This document shows, in pieces, positions 7,779 through 14,076 of a DNA stretch of 18,650 nucleotides; position 1 is the first letter of the stretch, and each line of letters opens with the position of its first letter. This DNA is from Frankiaceae bacterium (GTDB lineage: Bacteria; Actinomycetota; Actinomycetes; JAFAQI01), in assembly GCA_030840545.1 (NCBI GenBank), contig JAVEEH010000351.1:1-18650 (forward strand), in the 5' to 3' direction. The notes below the pieces were generated by a model. That model ran no database searches, was not told the DNA's origin, and saw only the letters and a program-made list of their open reading frames with translations. A program made the position numbers and the translations under genes.

Positions 7779-8117
7779 GTGATCGCCCGCGCCGCTGTTG
7801 CCCTCGGCGTGTCGGGTGCGCTTTCGATGGCCGTGACCGGATGCAACCCCATCCTGAGCAAGCGTGAAGTCGTCGTGCACTTCACCATCACCGCCACGCC
7901 CGAGCAGCATCGGGCCGCCCAGGCTGCGTGCACCGGGGTGGCGCCGCACACGCATCCCGAGCCGATCGTGCACGACAAGTACGCCTCGAGCCGCGTCGCC
8001 GATGTGCGGTTCCGCGTCGACAAGGCCAACGACCACGATCTGGCCCAGCTCTACAACTGCCTCGGCCGCCAGCCCGGGGTGCTCGGCGTATCTGACCCGC
8101 AGGACATGACTCGCTGA
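7779..8117 (+). CDS. small putative lipoprotein
   Basis: A 112-residue protein with an N-terminal hydrophobic segment ending in the lipobox VTGC. Cys22 (counting from GTG 7779) would be lipidated and the mature protein held on the outer face of the membrane. The mature part, HFTITATPEQHRAAQAAC then VRFRVDKAN, LYNCLGRQPGVLGV, looks like a small alpha/beta domain with two further Cys that could pair. I do not recognise a named family. The ATG at 7758 would add seven residues (MTRRLAD) with an Asp in the signal n-region and would share its bases with the GH15 start codon. GTG 7779 avoids both and sits 7 bases after a TAGGCT -10 element, so I chose it. Function unknown. Confidence 0.75.
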   Translation: MIARAAVALGVSGALSMAVTGCNPILSKREVVVHFTITATPEQHRAAQAACTGVAPHTHPEPIVHDKYASSRVADVRFRVDKANDHDLAQLYNCLGRQPGVLGVSDPQDMTR

Positions 8118-8170
8118 CCGTTTCACTACGGCCGGTTCATAGGGGCGAAACACCGGGAACACAGAGCAGC

Positions 8171-9703
8171 ATGACCGCTGCGACCATTGACAAAGACGTC
8201 ATCCGGAGCACCATCCCGGCGCGCATCGACCGGCTCCCGTGGTCGCGGTTCCACACCCGCATGGTCGTGGCCCTGGGCGTCGCCTGGATCCTCGACGGCC
8301 TCGAGATCACGGTCGCCGGAGCGGTTGCGGCGGTGCTCAACAAGAACTCGACCCTGGGCCTGTCGGCCGGCAAGGTCGGCTTCATCGCGACGGTCTACCT
8401 CATCGGTGAGGTCGTCGGCGCTTTGGTGTTCGGGCGGCTGTCCGACAAATGGGGCCGCAAGAACCTGTTCATGGTCACGCTGGGTGTCTACCTCGTCGGC
8501 AGCGGCCTGACCGCCGCGACGTGGGATGCCTCGGCAGGAGCGGTCGTCTTCCTCTACGCGACGCGGTTCGTCGCCGGGATGGGCATCGGTGGGGAGTACG
8601 CCGCCATCAACTCGGCGATCGACGAGCTGATCCCCGCGCGCTATCGCGGCCGCACCGACATCGCCGTCAACGGCACCTACTGGGGCGGCGCCATCCTCGG
8701 GACGCTCGCCTCGTTGTTGTTCCTCAACGTGATGAGCCCGTCGGCCGGATGGCGAGTCGCCTTCCTCGTCGGCCCGGTGCTCGGACTCGTCATCCTGCTC
8801 GTGCGTCGCAACCTGCCGGAGAGCCCACGGTGGCAGATCATGCGCGGCCGCGAGTCCGCGGCGGAGGCCTCGATCGCCGCGATCGAGCGTGAGGTCGAAG
8901 CGACGGGCGCGACGCTCGAGCCGGTCGACGAGAGCAAGGCCATCGACATCAAGCCGACACATCGCACCGGCTATCTGACGTTGGTCAAGGTCCTCTTCCA
9001 GCGCTACCCCGGCCGGTCCACGCTCGGCGCCACGCTGATGATCACGCAGTCGTTCCTCTACAACGCGATCTTCTTCACCTACACGATCGTGCTGACCAAG
9101 TTCTATGGCATCTCCGCGAGCAAGGCTCCGATCTTCCTCATCGCTTTCGCCGTCGGCAACCTCGCCGGTCCGCTCACCATCGGCCGGTTGTTCGACACCA
9201 TCGGACGCACCCGGATGATCAGCGGCACCTACCTGTTGTCCGGCGTGCTGCTGGCGGTGACGGCGTTCCTGTTCCAGGCCAACGTCCTCACCGCGACCAC
9301 CCAGACGATCTGCTGGTGCGTCATCTTCTTCTTCGCGTCTGCCGGCGCCAGCGCGGCGTATCTCACGGTCAGCGAGATCTTCCCGCTGGAGGTCCGCGCA
9401 CAGGCGATCGCGGTGTTCTTCGCGATCGCGCAGTGTTTTGGTGCGTTGGGTCCGGTGCTCTACGGCCACATGATCGGCGACGGCTCCAACCGGACCGCAC
9501 TGTTCTACGGCTACCTGCTGGGTGCCGGCGTGATGATCGTCGGTGGCATCGTCGACGCCGTGCTCGGTGTCGACGCGGAGCAGAAGCCGCTCGAGGACGT
9601 CGCAGAGCCGCTGTCGTTCGTCCGGCGTACGTCCGAGTCGTTGGCTGGTTACGGGTCCAGCGCCGTTGCTCGCGGCGCCACGGGCATCACGGCGTCGCGC
9701 TAG
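8171..9703 (+). CDS. MFS transporter, sugar/metabolite:H+ symporter type
   Basis: A 510-residue, 12-helix major facilitator protein of the inner membrane. Family marks are LDGLE in helix 1 (41-45), the loop 2-3 motif GRLSDKWGRK (88-97), RFVAGMGIGGEYAA in helix 4, the sugar-porter signature LPESPRW before the central cytoplasmic loop, the repeated loop motif GRLFDTIGRTR in the second half, and VSEIFPLEVRAQAIA near helix 10. It ends with a ~45-residue polar tail. The substrate cannot be read from sequence; sugars or organic acids are likely. The ATG follows a 53-base gap after the lipoprotein gene without a strong ribosome site. Its TAG stop shares the palindrome CTAG with the convergent gene. 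Confidence 0.92.
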   Translation: MTAATIDKDVIRSTIPARIDRLPWSRFHTRMVVALGVAWILDGLEITVAGAVAAVLNKNSTLGLSAGKVGFIATVYLIGEVVGALVFGRLSDKWGRKNLFMVTLGVYLVGSGLTAATWDASAGAVVFLYATRFVAGMGIGGEYAAINSAIDELIPARYRGRTDIAVNGTYWGGAILGTLASLLFLNVMSPSAGWRVAFLVGPVLGLVILLVRRNLPESPRWQIMRGRESAAEASIAAIEREVEATGATLEPVDESKAIDIKPTHRTGYLTLVKVLFQRYPGRSTLGATLMITQSFLYNAIFFTYTIVLTKFYGISASKAPIFLIAFAVGNLAGPLTIGRLFDTIGRTRMISGTYLLSGVLLAVTAFLFQANVLTATTQTICWCVIFFFASAGASAAYLTVSEIFPLEVRAQAIAVFFAIAQCFGALGPVLYGHMIGDGSNRTALFYGYLLGAGVMIVGGIVDAVLGVDAEQKPLEDVAEPLSFVRRTSESLAGYGSSAVARGATGITASR

Positions 9704-10212
9704 ACGTCGAGCGGGCCGTCCCAGGGTCGAGGCGGCTCGCCGTTGACCTGGCGCCGGAACTCGTCCAGGTACCACTCGGCGAAGGTCCGCATCACCTCGG
9801 TGCGCTCCAAGGTGAGCATCTGCTCGCGGCGGCAGAAGTCGTCGGCCTCGGCCATCAACGCCGCCAGCCGGTCGGCCGCCTCGACGACATGGGCGGACAC
9901 CTGGTAGGCGAGGTCGACCGTGTCGTCGCCGCGGGCCTGCGCGGCGTCGACCTCGGCGTCCGGACGCTCGGCCGAGCTCGCATAGCGGGTGCCGAGCGTC
10001 TCGATGAGATCGAGCATCCGTTGCGGCACATCGGCGCGTGAGTCCTCCGCCACCGCGAGCACGGAGAACTCATGCATCAGCTCGTCGTGGTGCTGGCGGC
10101 CGGCGACGAGCACCCGCACCGGCACACCCACCAGCCGCACCTCGTGCAACGGGTCGTCCGAAGGGGAGTCGTCATAGCGACCCAACGGCGAGCTGGAGTG
10201 CTGGTCGCTCAC
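9700..10212 (-). CDS. conserved hypothetical protein, partner of the RsbW-like ATPase
   Basis: A 170-residue acidic, largely helical soluble protein. Features are an N-terminal polar tail, a short strand region (EVRLVGVPVRVLVAG), then long helices (HHDELMHEFSVLAV; DLAYQVSAHVVEAADRLAALM; EQMLTLERTEVMRTFAEWYL). No catalytic motif, membrane segment or signal peptide is seen, and I do not recognise a named family. The GTG start overlaps the stop of the RsbW-like gene (GTGA). The two proteins are therefore probably made together and may act together, for example as a regulator of the ATPase or its target. That is inference from position only. The stop codon is convergent with the MFS gene. Confidence 0.8.
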   Translation of the reverse strand: MSDQHSSSPLGRYDDSPSDDPLHEVRLVGVPVRVLVAGRQHHDELMHEFSVLAVAEDSRADVPQRMLDLIETLGTRYASSAERPDAEVDAAQARGDDTVDLAYQVSAHVVEAADRLAALMAEADDFCRREQMLTLERTEVMRTFAEWYLDEFRRQVNGEPPRPWDGPLDV

Positions 10213-10634
10213 AGCTCGGCCAGCCCTTCGATCTCGGCGAAGTCGGCCCAGGGATCGCGTTCGGTCGAGACGGTGAAGCGCAGCGTCTTGCCGTGCTGAT
10301 GGAGCGAGACGTCCCAGTGATCGGCCAACCGGTCGAGCATCGCGATGCCCCGGCCGTTGGTGGCTTCACCACTGGCCCGCTGCAGCGTCGGCCTGCGACG
10401 CGACCCGTCCGTCACCTCGACGCACACGCCGTCCGAGACCTGACTGACGGCGAGCGTCAGCGGGGTGCGGGCGTGCAGCACTGCGTTGGTGACGACCTCG
10501 CTGGTGAGCAGCGCAGCAGTGTCGGCGAGCCCGTCGCGTCCCCAGGTCGAGAGCGCCGCGAGGACAAACCTACGCGCTTCGGTCACCGACCGGGCAGCAG
10601 GTGGCAGCTCGCACGAGAACTGCTGCTCCGTCAT
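10209..10634 (-). CDS. RsbW-like ATP-binding protein (GHKL anti-sigma/serine kinase type)
   Basis: A 141-residue stand-alone HATPase_c_2 domain, as in anti-sigma factors and serine kinases of the RsbW/SpoIIAB type. The N-box is TSEVVTNAVLHA with Asn50, the G1 box VEVTDGS with Asp76, and the G2 box NGRGIAMLDRLADHW with Gly94/Gly96. Such proteins bind a sigma factor or phosphorylate an STAS antagonist. Neither partner is encoded nearby. The ATG at 10634-10632 is preceded by a good ribosome site (GGGGAG, 4 bases upstream), so I prefer it to the TTG at 10652. It starts 27 bases after the MBL-rhodanese stop and is probably in the same operon, tying a signalling protein to a sulfur-handling gene. 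Confidence 0.88.
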   Translation of the reverse strand: MTEQQFSCELPPAARSVTEARRFVLAALSTWGRDGLADTAALLTSEVVTNAVLHARTPLTLAVSQVSDGVCVEVTDGSRRRPTLQRASGEATNGRGIAMLDRLADHWDVSLHQHGKTLRFTVSTERDPWADFAEIEGLAEL

Positions 10635-10661
10635 CCAGCTCCCCGCCGACAAGAACGAAGG

Positions 10662-12101
10662 TCACCGTATCGCGCCCCCCTGAACAAACCCGGCATTGCC
10701 CGCGGTTGGCACCGGAAGACCTTCGGTGACGGTCAGCCCGGCGGCAACGGCCGCGTCGTACGCCGCGTCGATGAGGGTGACGGGCAGGCCGGCGGCGTCG
10801 AGGAGCGACGCTGCGATCGCGGCGCGGAACCCTCCACCGCAGTAGACCCAGGTCTCGCCGCTCCTGCTCACGGTGCCCGCGGGGCCACGGGACGGGTCGA
10901 GGAGCTCGGCGAGCCGGGGGAGCGCCAGATGCAGGGCACCGGCGACGTGGCCGGCGACCCACTCCGGGCCGCTCCGGACGTCGAGGGCGCCGGCGCCGCC
11001 CGTCTCGGCCGCGGCGACGAAGCCGGCGAAGTCACTGACGGCATAGGAGGTGATCCGACCCGCATAGCCGCCGGACCACTGCTGCGGAGAGCCCACTGCG
11101 ACGCCGATCGGGCGATCGATGCCCACCTGCGCAAGCTGCCGCGCAGTGGCCGTCACGGCGTCGGCACTCCCGAGCAGCACCACGCCTGCACCGGCGGGCA
11201 GGATCCAGGGGAGGTAGGCGGCCAGGGGACCGGTCGCCTCGACGTTCACGCTGCCGCGCAGGTGCGCCTGCGCGAACGACCGCCGGTCGCGCAGGTCGAT
11301 GAGCCAGTGCCCGTCCGACTGCCGCTCCGCGAGCTCGAGCGGCTCGAGCAGTGGCGGTGGGCTCAGGTCGATCGGTGCCGGTCCCAGCGCGTTGAGCATC
11401 GCCAGGCGGGAGTAGTGCCGGGGGACCGGCCCGTAACCGCCCACCAGCCCACGAACGTAGGGGTCCTGCGCCGCAAGCAGCGCGGGGTTGACCTGGCGCT
11501 CCTCGCCAAGAGTGGCCGACGACGTGTCCGACGCCGGTGCGGCCGAGCACAGCGAGCCGAAACCGTGCGTCGGCAGCAGCATCACCTCCGTGGGCAGCTC
11601 CTCGACGAGGCGTCGTACCGACCGCCACTGGTCGCGGGCGAGCGGCCAGGTCCGGTCCGCGCCGTAGAGGTCGGTCCGCCCGACGGAGCCGTGCAGCAGT
11701 GAGCCGCCCGTGCACACGGCGACCGGTCGATCGGCGGACTCGATGACGTAGGCCACGTGGTGTGGCGTGTGCCCGGGCGTGGCCATGACCCGGACGCCGA
11801 TCGCCCCGGCGCCGAAGGTCGTGCCCTCGGTTGCCGGCGCATAGCGGAACATCGGCTGTGGCTCGCCCGGGGGCACGACGTAGTCGGCGCGGTGTCGGCG
11901 GGCCAGCTCGAGCCCGCCGGACAGGTAGTCGGCGTGCCGATGGGTTTCGAGCACGAGCCCGACCTTGGCGTCGTTGACGCGTAACACGTCCTCGATGCGG
12001 TCGATGTCGCGCGGTGGGTCGACGACGACGGCCGTGGGCCCGTCGATGACGACATAGCTGCGGTTGCCGAGACAGGGCGTCTCGAGGCTCTCGATGCGCA
12101 C
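10662..12101 (-). CDS. MBL-fold hydrolase fused to two rhodanese domains (persulfide dioxygenase-like)
   Basis: A 479-residue cytoplasmic fusion. Residues 1-~230 form a metallo-beta-lactamase fold with THRHADYLSG (His54, His56, Asp58, Tyr59), ATPGHTPHH (His111), TGGSLLHGSVGRTD (131-144) and PTHG (His178). Residues ~255-345 form a degenerate rhodanese domain without the catalytic Cys. Residues ~355-460 form a second rhodanese with VYCGGGFR and the expected sulfur-carrying Cys421. This resembles ETHE1/CstB-like enzymes that oxidise or transfer persulfide sulfur. However, the Asp that helps hold the iron in ETHE1 is Gly here (TGG), so dioxygenase activity is uncertain. The GTG at 12101 has a GGAGG ribosome site 9 bases upstream; the longer frame to 12170 lacks one. 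It diverges from the secreted SBP56-like gene. Confidence 0.9.
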   Translation of the reverse strand: MRIESLETPCLGNRSYVVIDGPTAVVVDPPRDIDRIEDVLRVNDAKVGLVLETHRHADYLSGGLELARRHRADYVVPPGEPQPMFRYAPATEGTTFGAGAIGVRVMATPGHTPHHVAYVIESADRPVAVCTGGSLLHGSVGRTDLYGADRTWPLARDQWRSVRRLVEELPTEVMLLPTHGFGSLCSAAPASDTSSATLGEERQVNPALLAAQDPYVRGLVGGYGPVPRHYSRLAMLNALGPAPIDLSPPPLLEPLELAERQSDGHWLIDLRDRRSFAQAHLRGSVNVEATGPLAAYLPWILPAGAGVVLLGSADAVTATARQLAQVGIDRPIGVAVGSPQQWSGGYAGRITSYAVSDFAGFVAAAETGGAGALDVRSGPEWVAGHVAGALHLALPRLAELLDPSRGPAGTVSRSGETWVYCGGGFRAAIAASLLDAAGLPVTLIDAAYDAAVAAGLTVTEGLPVPTAGNAGFVQGGAIR

Positions 12102-12234
12102 GTGGTGTGACCTCCAGGTGAGACACGAAAAGTCATCTAAGCCACATAACTTGACGAAGTAACTCCACAAACATTAGCGTCCCCATCCGAAATGTCCAGT
12201 GCGGCCACGCCGCCGAACACACAAAGGAGATCGC
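12102..12234. promoter_or_regulatory. divergent intergenic promoter region, AT-richer than its surroundings
   Basis: This 133-base segment separates the MBL-rhodanese gene (-) from the SBP56-like gene (+). Bases ~12121-12180 are clearly AT-richer than the flanks. It contains the + promoter listed separately. On the - strand TTATGT and TAATGT are possible -10 elements, but none is convincing. ACTTGACGAAGT (12149-12160) is a small inverted repeat (ACTT/AAGT) over the + strand -35, a possible operator. The GGAGG at 12115-12111 is the ribosome site of the MBL gene. Confidence 0.55.
12151..12180 (+). promoter_or_regulatory. sigma-70-type promoter of the SBP56-copD-like operon
   Basis: TTGACG (12151-12156) and TAGCGT (12175-12180) are separated by 18 bases. 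They match the actinobacterial housekeeping consensus TTGACn / TAnnnT. Transcription would begin near 12187, giving a leader of about 48 bases that ends in the ribosome site AAAGGAGA (12223-12230), 4 bases before the ATG. Confidence 0.55.
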
Positions 12235-14073
12235 ATGACCGACGTGGTCGCGAGACACGCCGGCCGTCGCCTACCGCTAGGGCTCGCATTGGTCCTGGCG
12301 CTGGGAGTGCTGGTCGGTGCGACACATACCGGAGCGTCTGCCTCGACGCAAGTCGTTCGTTCCATCGTCAAGGGCACGGACGGCAAGAGCTACTGGGTGA
12401 CCAACCACCTGGTGCTGTCCTCGAAGACGGCATCCGCCGTTGCGGCCGACAAGCCGGCGGGACACCACGAATATCTGCTGGTGTGGGCAGGTGACGCCAA
12501 CGCCGGCGACACCAAGGGCTCGGACATCCAGAGCACGCACCTGGGCATCAACCCGGTGAAGACGACGAACGAAGATGCTGTCGACGACCCGCCGGCACCG
12601 GACTTCCTCGCGGTCATCGACGCCGACAAGGGCACCCAGGACTACGGCAAGGTCGTCAACACTGCGACGGTCGGCCCGGTCGTCGAGAACGAGCCGCATC
12701 ACATGCAGTACATCTGGCACAAGGGCGACAAGATCTACGCCGGCGGCCTGTTCAGCAGCGTGACCTACGTCTTCGACGTGTCCAAGCTGCCGGAGATCAG
12801 CCTGTCCGGCGTCTCGCTGCCGACCGACACCCCGTGCGGGTCCATCCCCGACGCGTTCTGGACGTTGCCCGACGGCACCGCCTACGGCACCTACATGGGT
12901 GGTCCGGTGTCGCCCGGAGCCTGCTCCTACACCGACGGCCAGGTCCGGCTCGGTAACGGCTACGGCGGCTCACCGGGCGAGATCGTGCACCTGTCCCAGA
13001 CCGGGACGGTGCTCTCCGAGTCGCCTGCTGCCTCCGCGTCGAGCGAAGACAGCACGCAGTGCCCCAACTACCCGCCGATCCCGGGTCAAGCGACCTGCGC
13101 GAACCCGCACGGCATCCAGGTGCGCAGCGACCTCAAACGGCTGGTGGCCAGCGACTACGCCGAGCCGCGCAACATCGTGCTCGACCCGGTCAAGCCGCAG
13201 GACAACAAGCTGTTCAGAAGCACGGTGCGGATCTTCGACATCAGCAATGAGAACGATCCGAAGCTGGTGTCGGTCTCGACGATGCCGAACGGGCCGCGCA
13301 CCGAACGCAACCCGGGACACGAAGAGCCGACCGGCATCATGGAGACGACCGTCACCAACCTGCCGAAGCACAAGGGCGCGTTCGCCGAGTCGATGTGCGG
13401 CGGAGTCATCTACTACACACCCGACATCACCGCCAAGCAGCCGAAGTGGCGCGAGGTGTTCGACGACACCACGGCCGCGAAGGCGATCAACCCGGATGTG
13501 AGCGAAGGCGCCGGCTGTGACGGCGGCGGCTGGCTCCAGACGAGTCCGGACGACAAGGTGCTCTACCACGCAGTCATCGGGCGGAACCCGGGATCGTTGT
13601 CCGTCGACGACACCGGGTCGCCGAAGATGGTCTACGCGCTCGACATCAGCAAGCTGGTGGCGGCCGGTGACGGCACGACCTGCAGCATCGACAACATCCG
13701 CGAGGTCTACAACGGCGGCAACGAAGCCGACTGCCCAACTGTCACCAGCGTTCTGCCGGTGCAGGACGGCACGTCGGGTGGACCGCACTGGGGTGCGCTG
13801 GACAACTTCCAGAGCACCGAGAACGGTTCGTTCGTCGAGACGCAGCAGCCCGATCGGCTTGCCTACTCGGACTACTTCGTCGCGCGCACCGGTGTCGACG
13901 GCAACCACAAGGTCTGCATCGCCACCATCGGCCGGGACGGGAAGCTCGCTGTGGACCGCACGTTCATCGACGAGAACGAGGGGACGCCCTGCGTCAACTT
14001 CGACCGGACCACCTGGCCACACGGTCAAGAGGGCAACGCGAAGCCTCACTCCGAGATGTTCGTCGTCAGCTGA
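12235..14073 (+). CDS. secreted SBP56-family protein, methanethiol oxidase-like
   Basis: A 612-residue exported member of the selenium-binding protein 56 family. Bacterial MtoX and human SELENBP1, in this family, use copper to oxidise methanethiol to formaldehyde, H2S and H2O2. A signal peptide is visible: GRRLPLGLALVLALGVLVGA, then a likely cut after ASA36. The RR pair could suit Tat export, but Sec is as likely. Family segments are PDFLAVIDADKGTQDYGKVV (122-141), EPHHMQYIWHKGDKIYAGGL (153-172), NPHGIQ (His292), GPHWGALDNF (His518), WPHG (His596) and KPHSEMFVV (His605). These His are the probable copper ligands. It has about ten Cys in the mature part, perhaps in disulfides, and is longer than the usual ~460 residues. 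The ATG has a strong ribosome site; the upstream frame start at 12199 is rejected. Family sure; substrate inferred. Confidence 0.9.
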   Translation: MTDVVARHAGRRLPLGLALVLALGVLVGATHTGASASTQVVRSIVKGTDGKSYWVTNHLVLSSKTASAVAADKPAGHHEYLLVWAGDANAGDTKGSDIQSTHLGINPVKTTNEDAVDDPPAPDFLAVIDADKGTQDYGKVVNTATVGPVVENEPHHMQYIWHKGDKIYAGGLFSSVTYVFDVSKLPEISLSGVSLPTDTPCGSIPDAFWTLPDGTAYGTYMGGPVSPGACSYTDGQVRLGNGYGGSPGEIVHLSQTGTVLSESPAASASSEDSTQCPNYPPIPGQATCANPHGIQVRSDLKRLVASDYAEPRNIVLDPVKPQDNKLFRSTVRIFDISNENDPKLVSVSTMPNGPRTERNPGHEEPTGIMETTVTNLPKHKGAFAESMCGGVIYYTPDITAKQPKWREVFDDTTAAKAINPDVSEGAGCDGGGWLQTSPDDKVLYHAVIGRNPGSLSVDDTGSPKMVYALDISKLVAAGDGTTCSIDNIREVYNGGNEADCPTVTSVLPVQDGTSGGPHWGALDNFQSTENGSFVETQQPDRLAYSDYFVARTGVDGNHKVCIATIGRDGKLAVDRTFIDENEGTPCVNFDRTTWPHGQEGNAKPHSEMFVVS

Positions 14074-14076
14074 CCG

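Noticed and set aside
8118..8170. GTTTC/GAAAC inverted repeat before the MFS gene
   Set aside because: Only five pairs with a loop of over 20 bases; likely chance. No clear promoter could be assigned in this gap.
8126..9775. 549-codon - strand open frame opposite the MFS transporter
   Set aside because: The + strand has all MFS motifs; the antisense translation is charged and without recognisable domains.
10635..10652. Upstream TTG start for the RsbW-like protein
   Set aside because: The ATG at 10634 has a GGGGAG ribosome site at good spacing, and the added six residues include no conserved part.
10664..10669. TACGGT on the - strand as a -10 element for the RsbW-like gene
   Set aside because: It fits TAnnnT, but no -35 is visible and it overlaps the stop codon of the preceding gene in a probable operon; not strong enough to list.
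10038..11702. 554-codon + strand open frame opposite the MBL-rhodanese and RsbW-like genes
   Set aside because: It crosses three real genes on the other strand and has no domain.
12102..12170. Extended N-terminus of the MBL-rhodanese protein to 12170
   Set aside because: GTG 12101 has a GGAGG ribosome site and begins at the conserved domain edge; the extension covers the AT-rich promoter segment.
12199..12234. Upstream start for the secreted SBP56-like protein
   Set aside because: It would place a basic tail before the signal peptide and would bury the strong AAAGGAGA ribosome site inside the gene.
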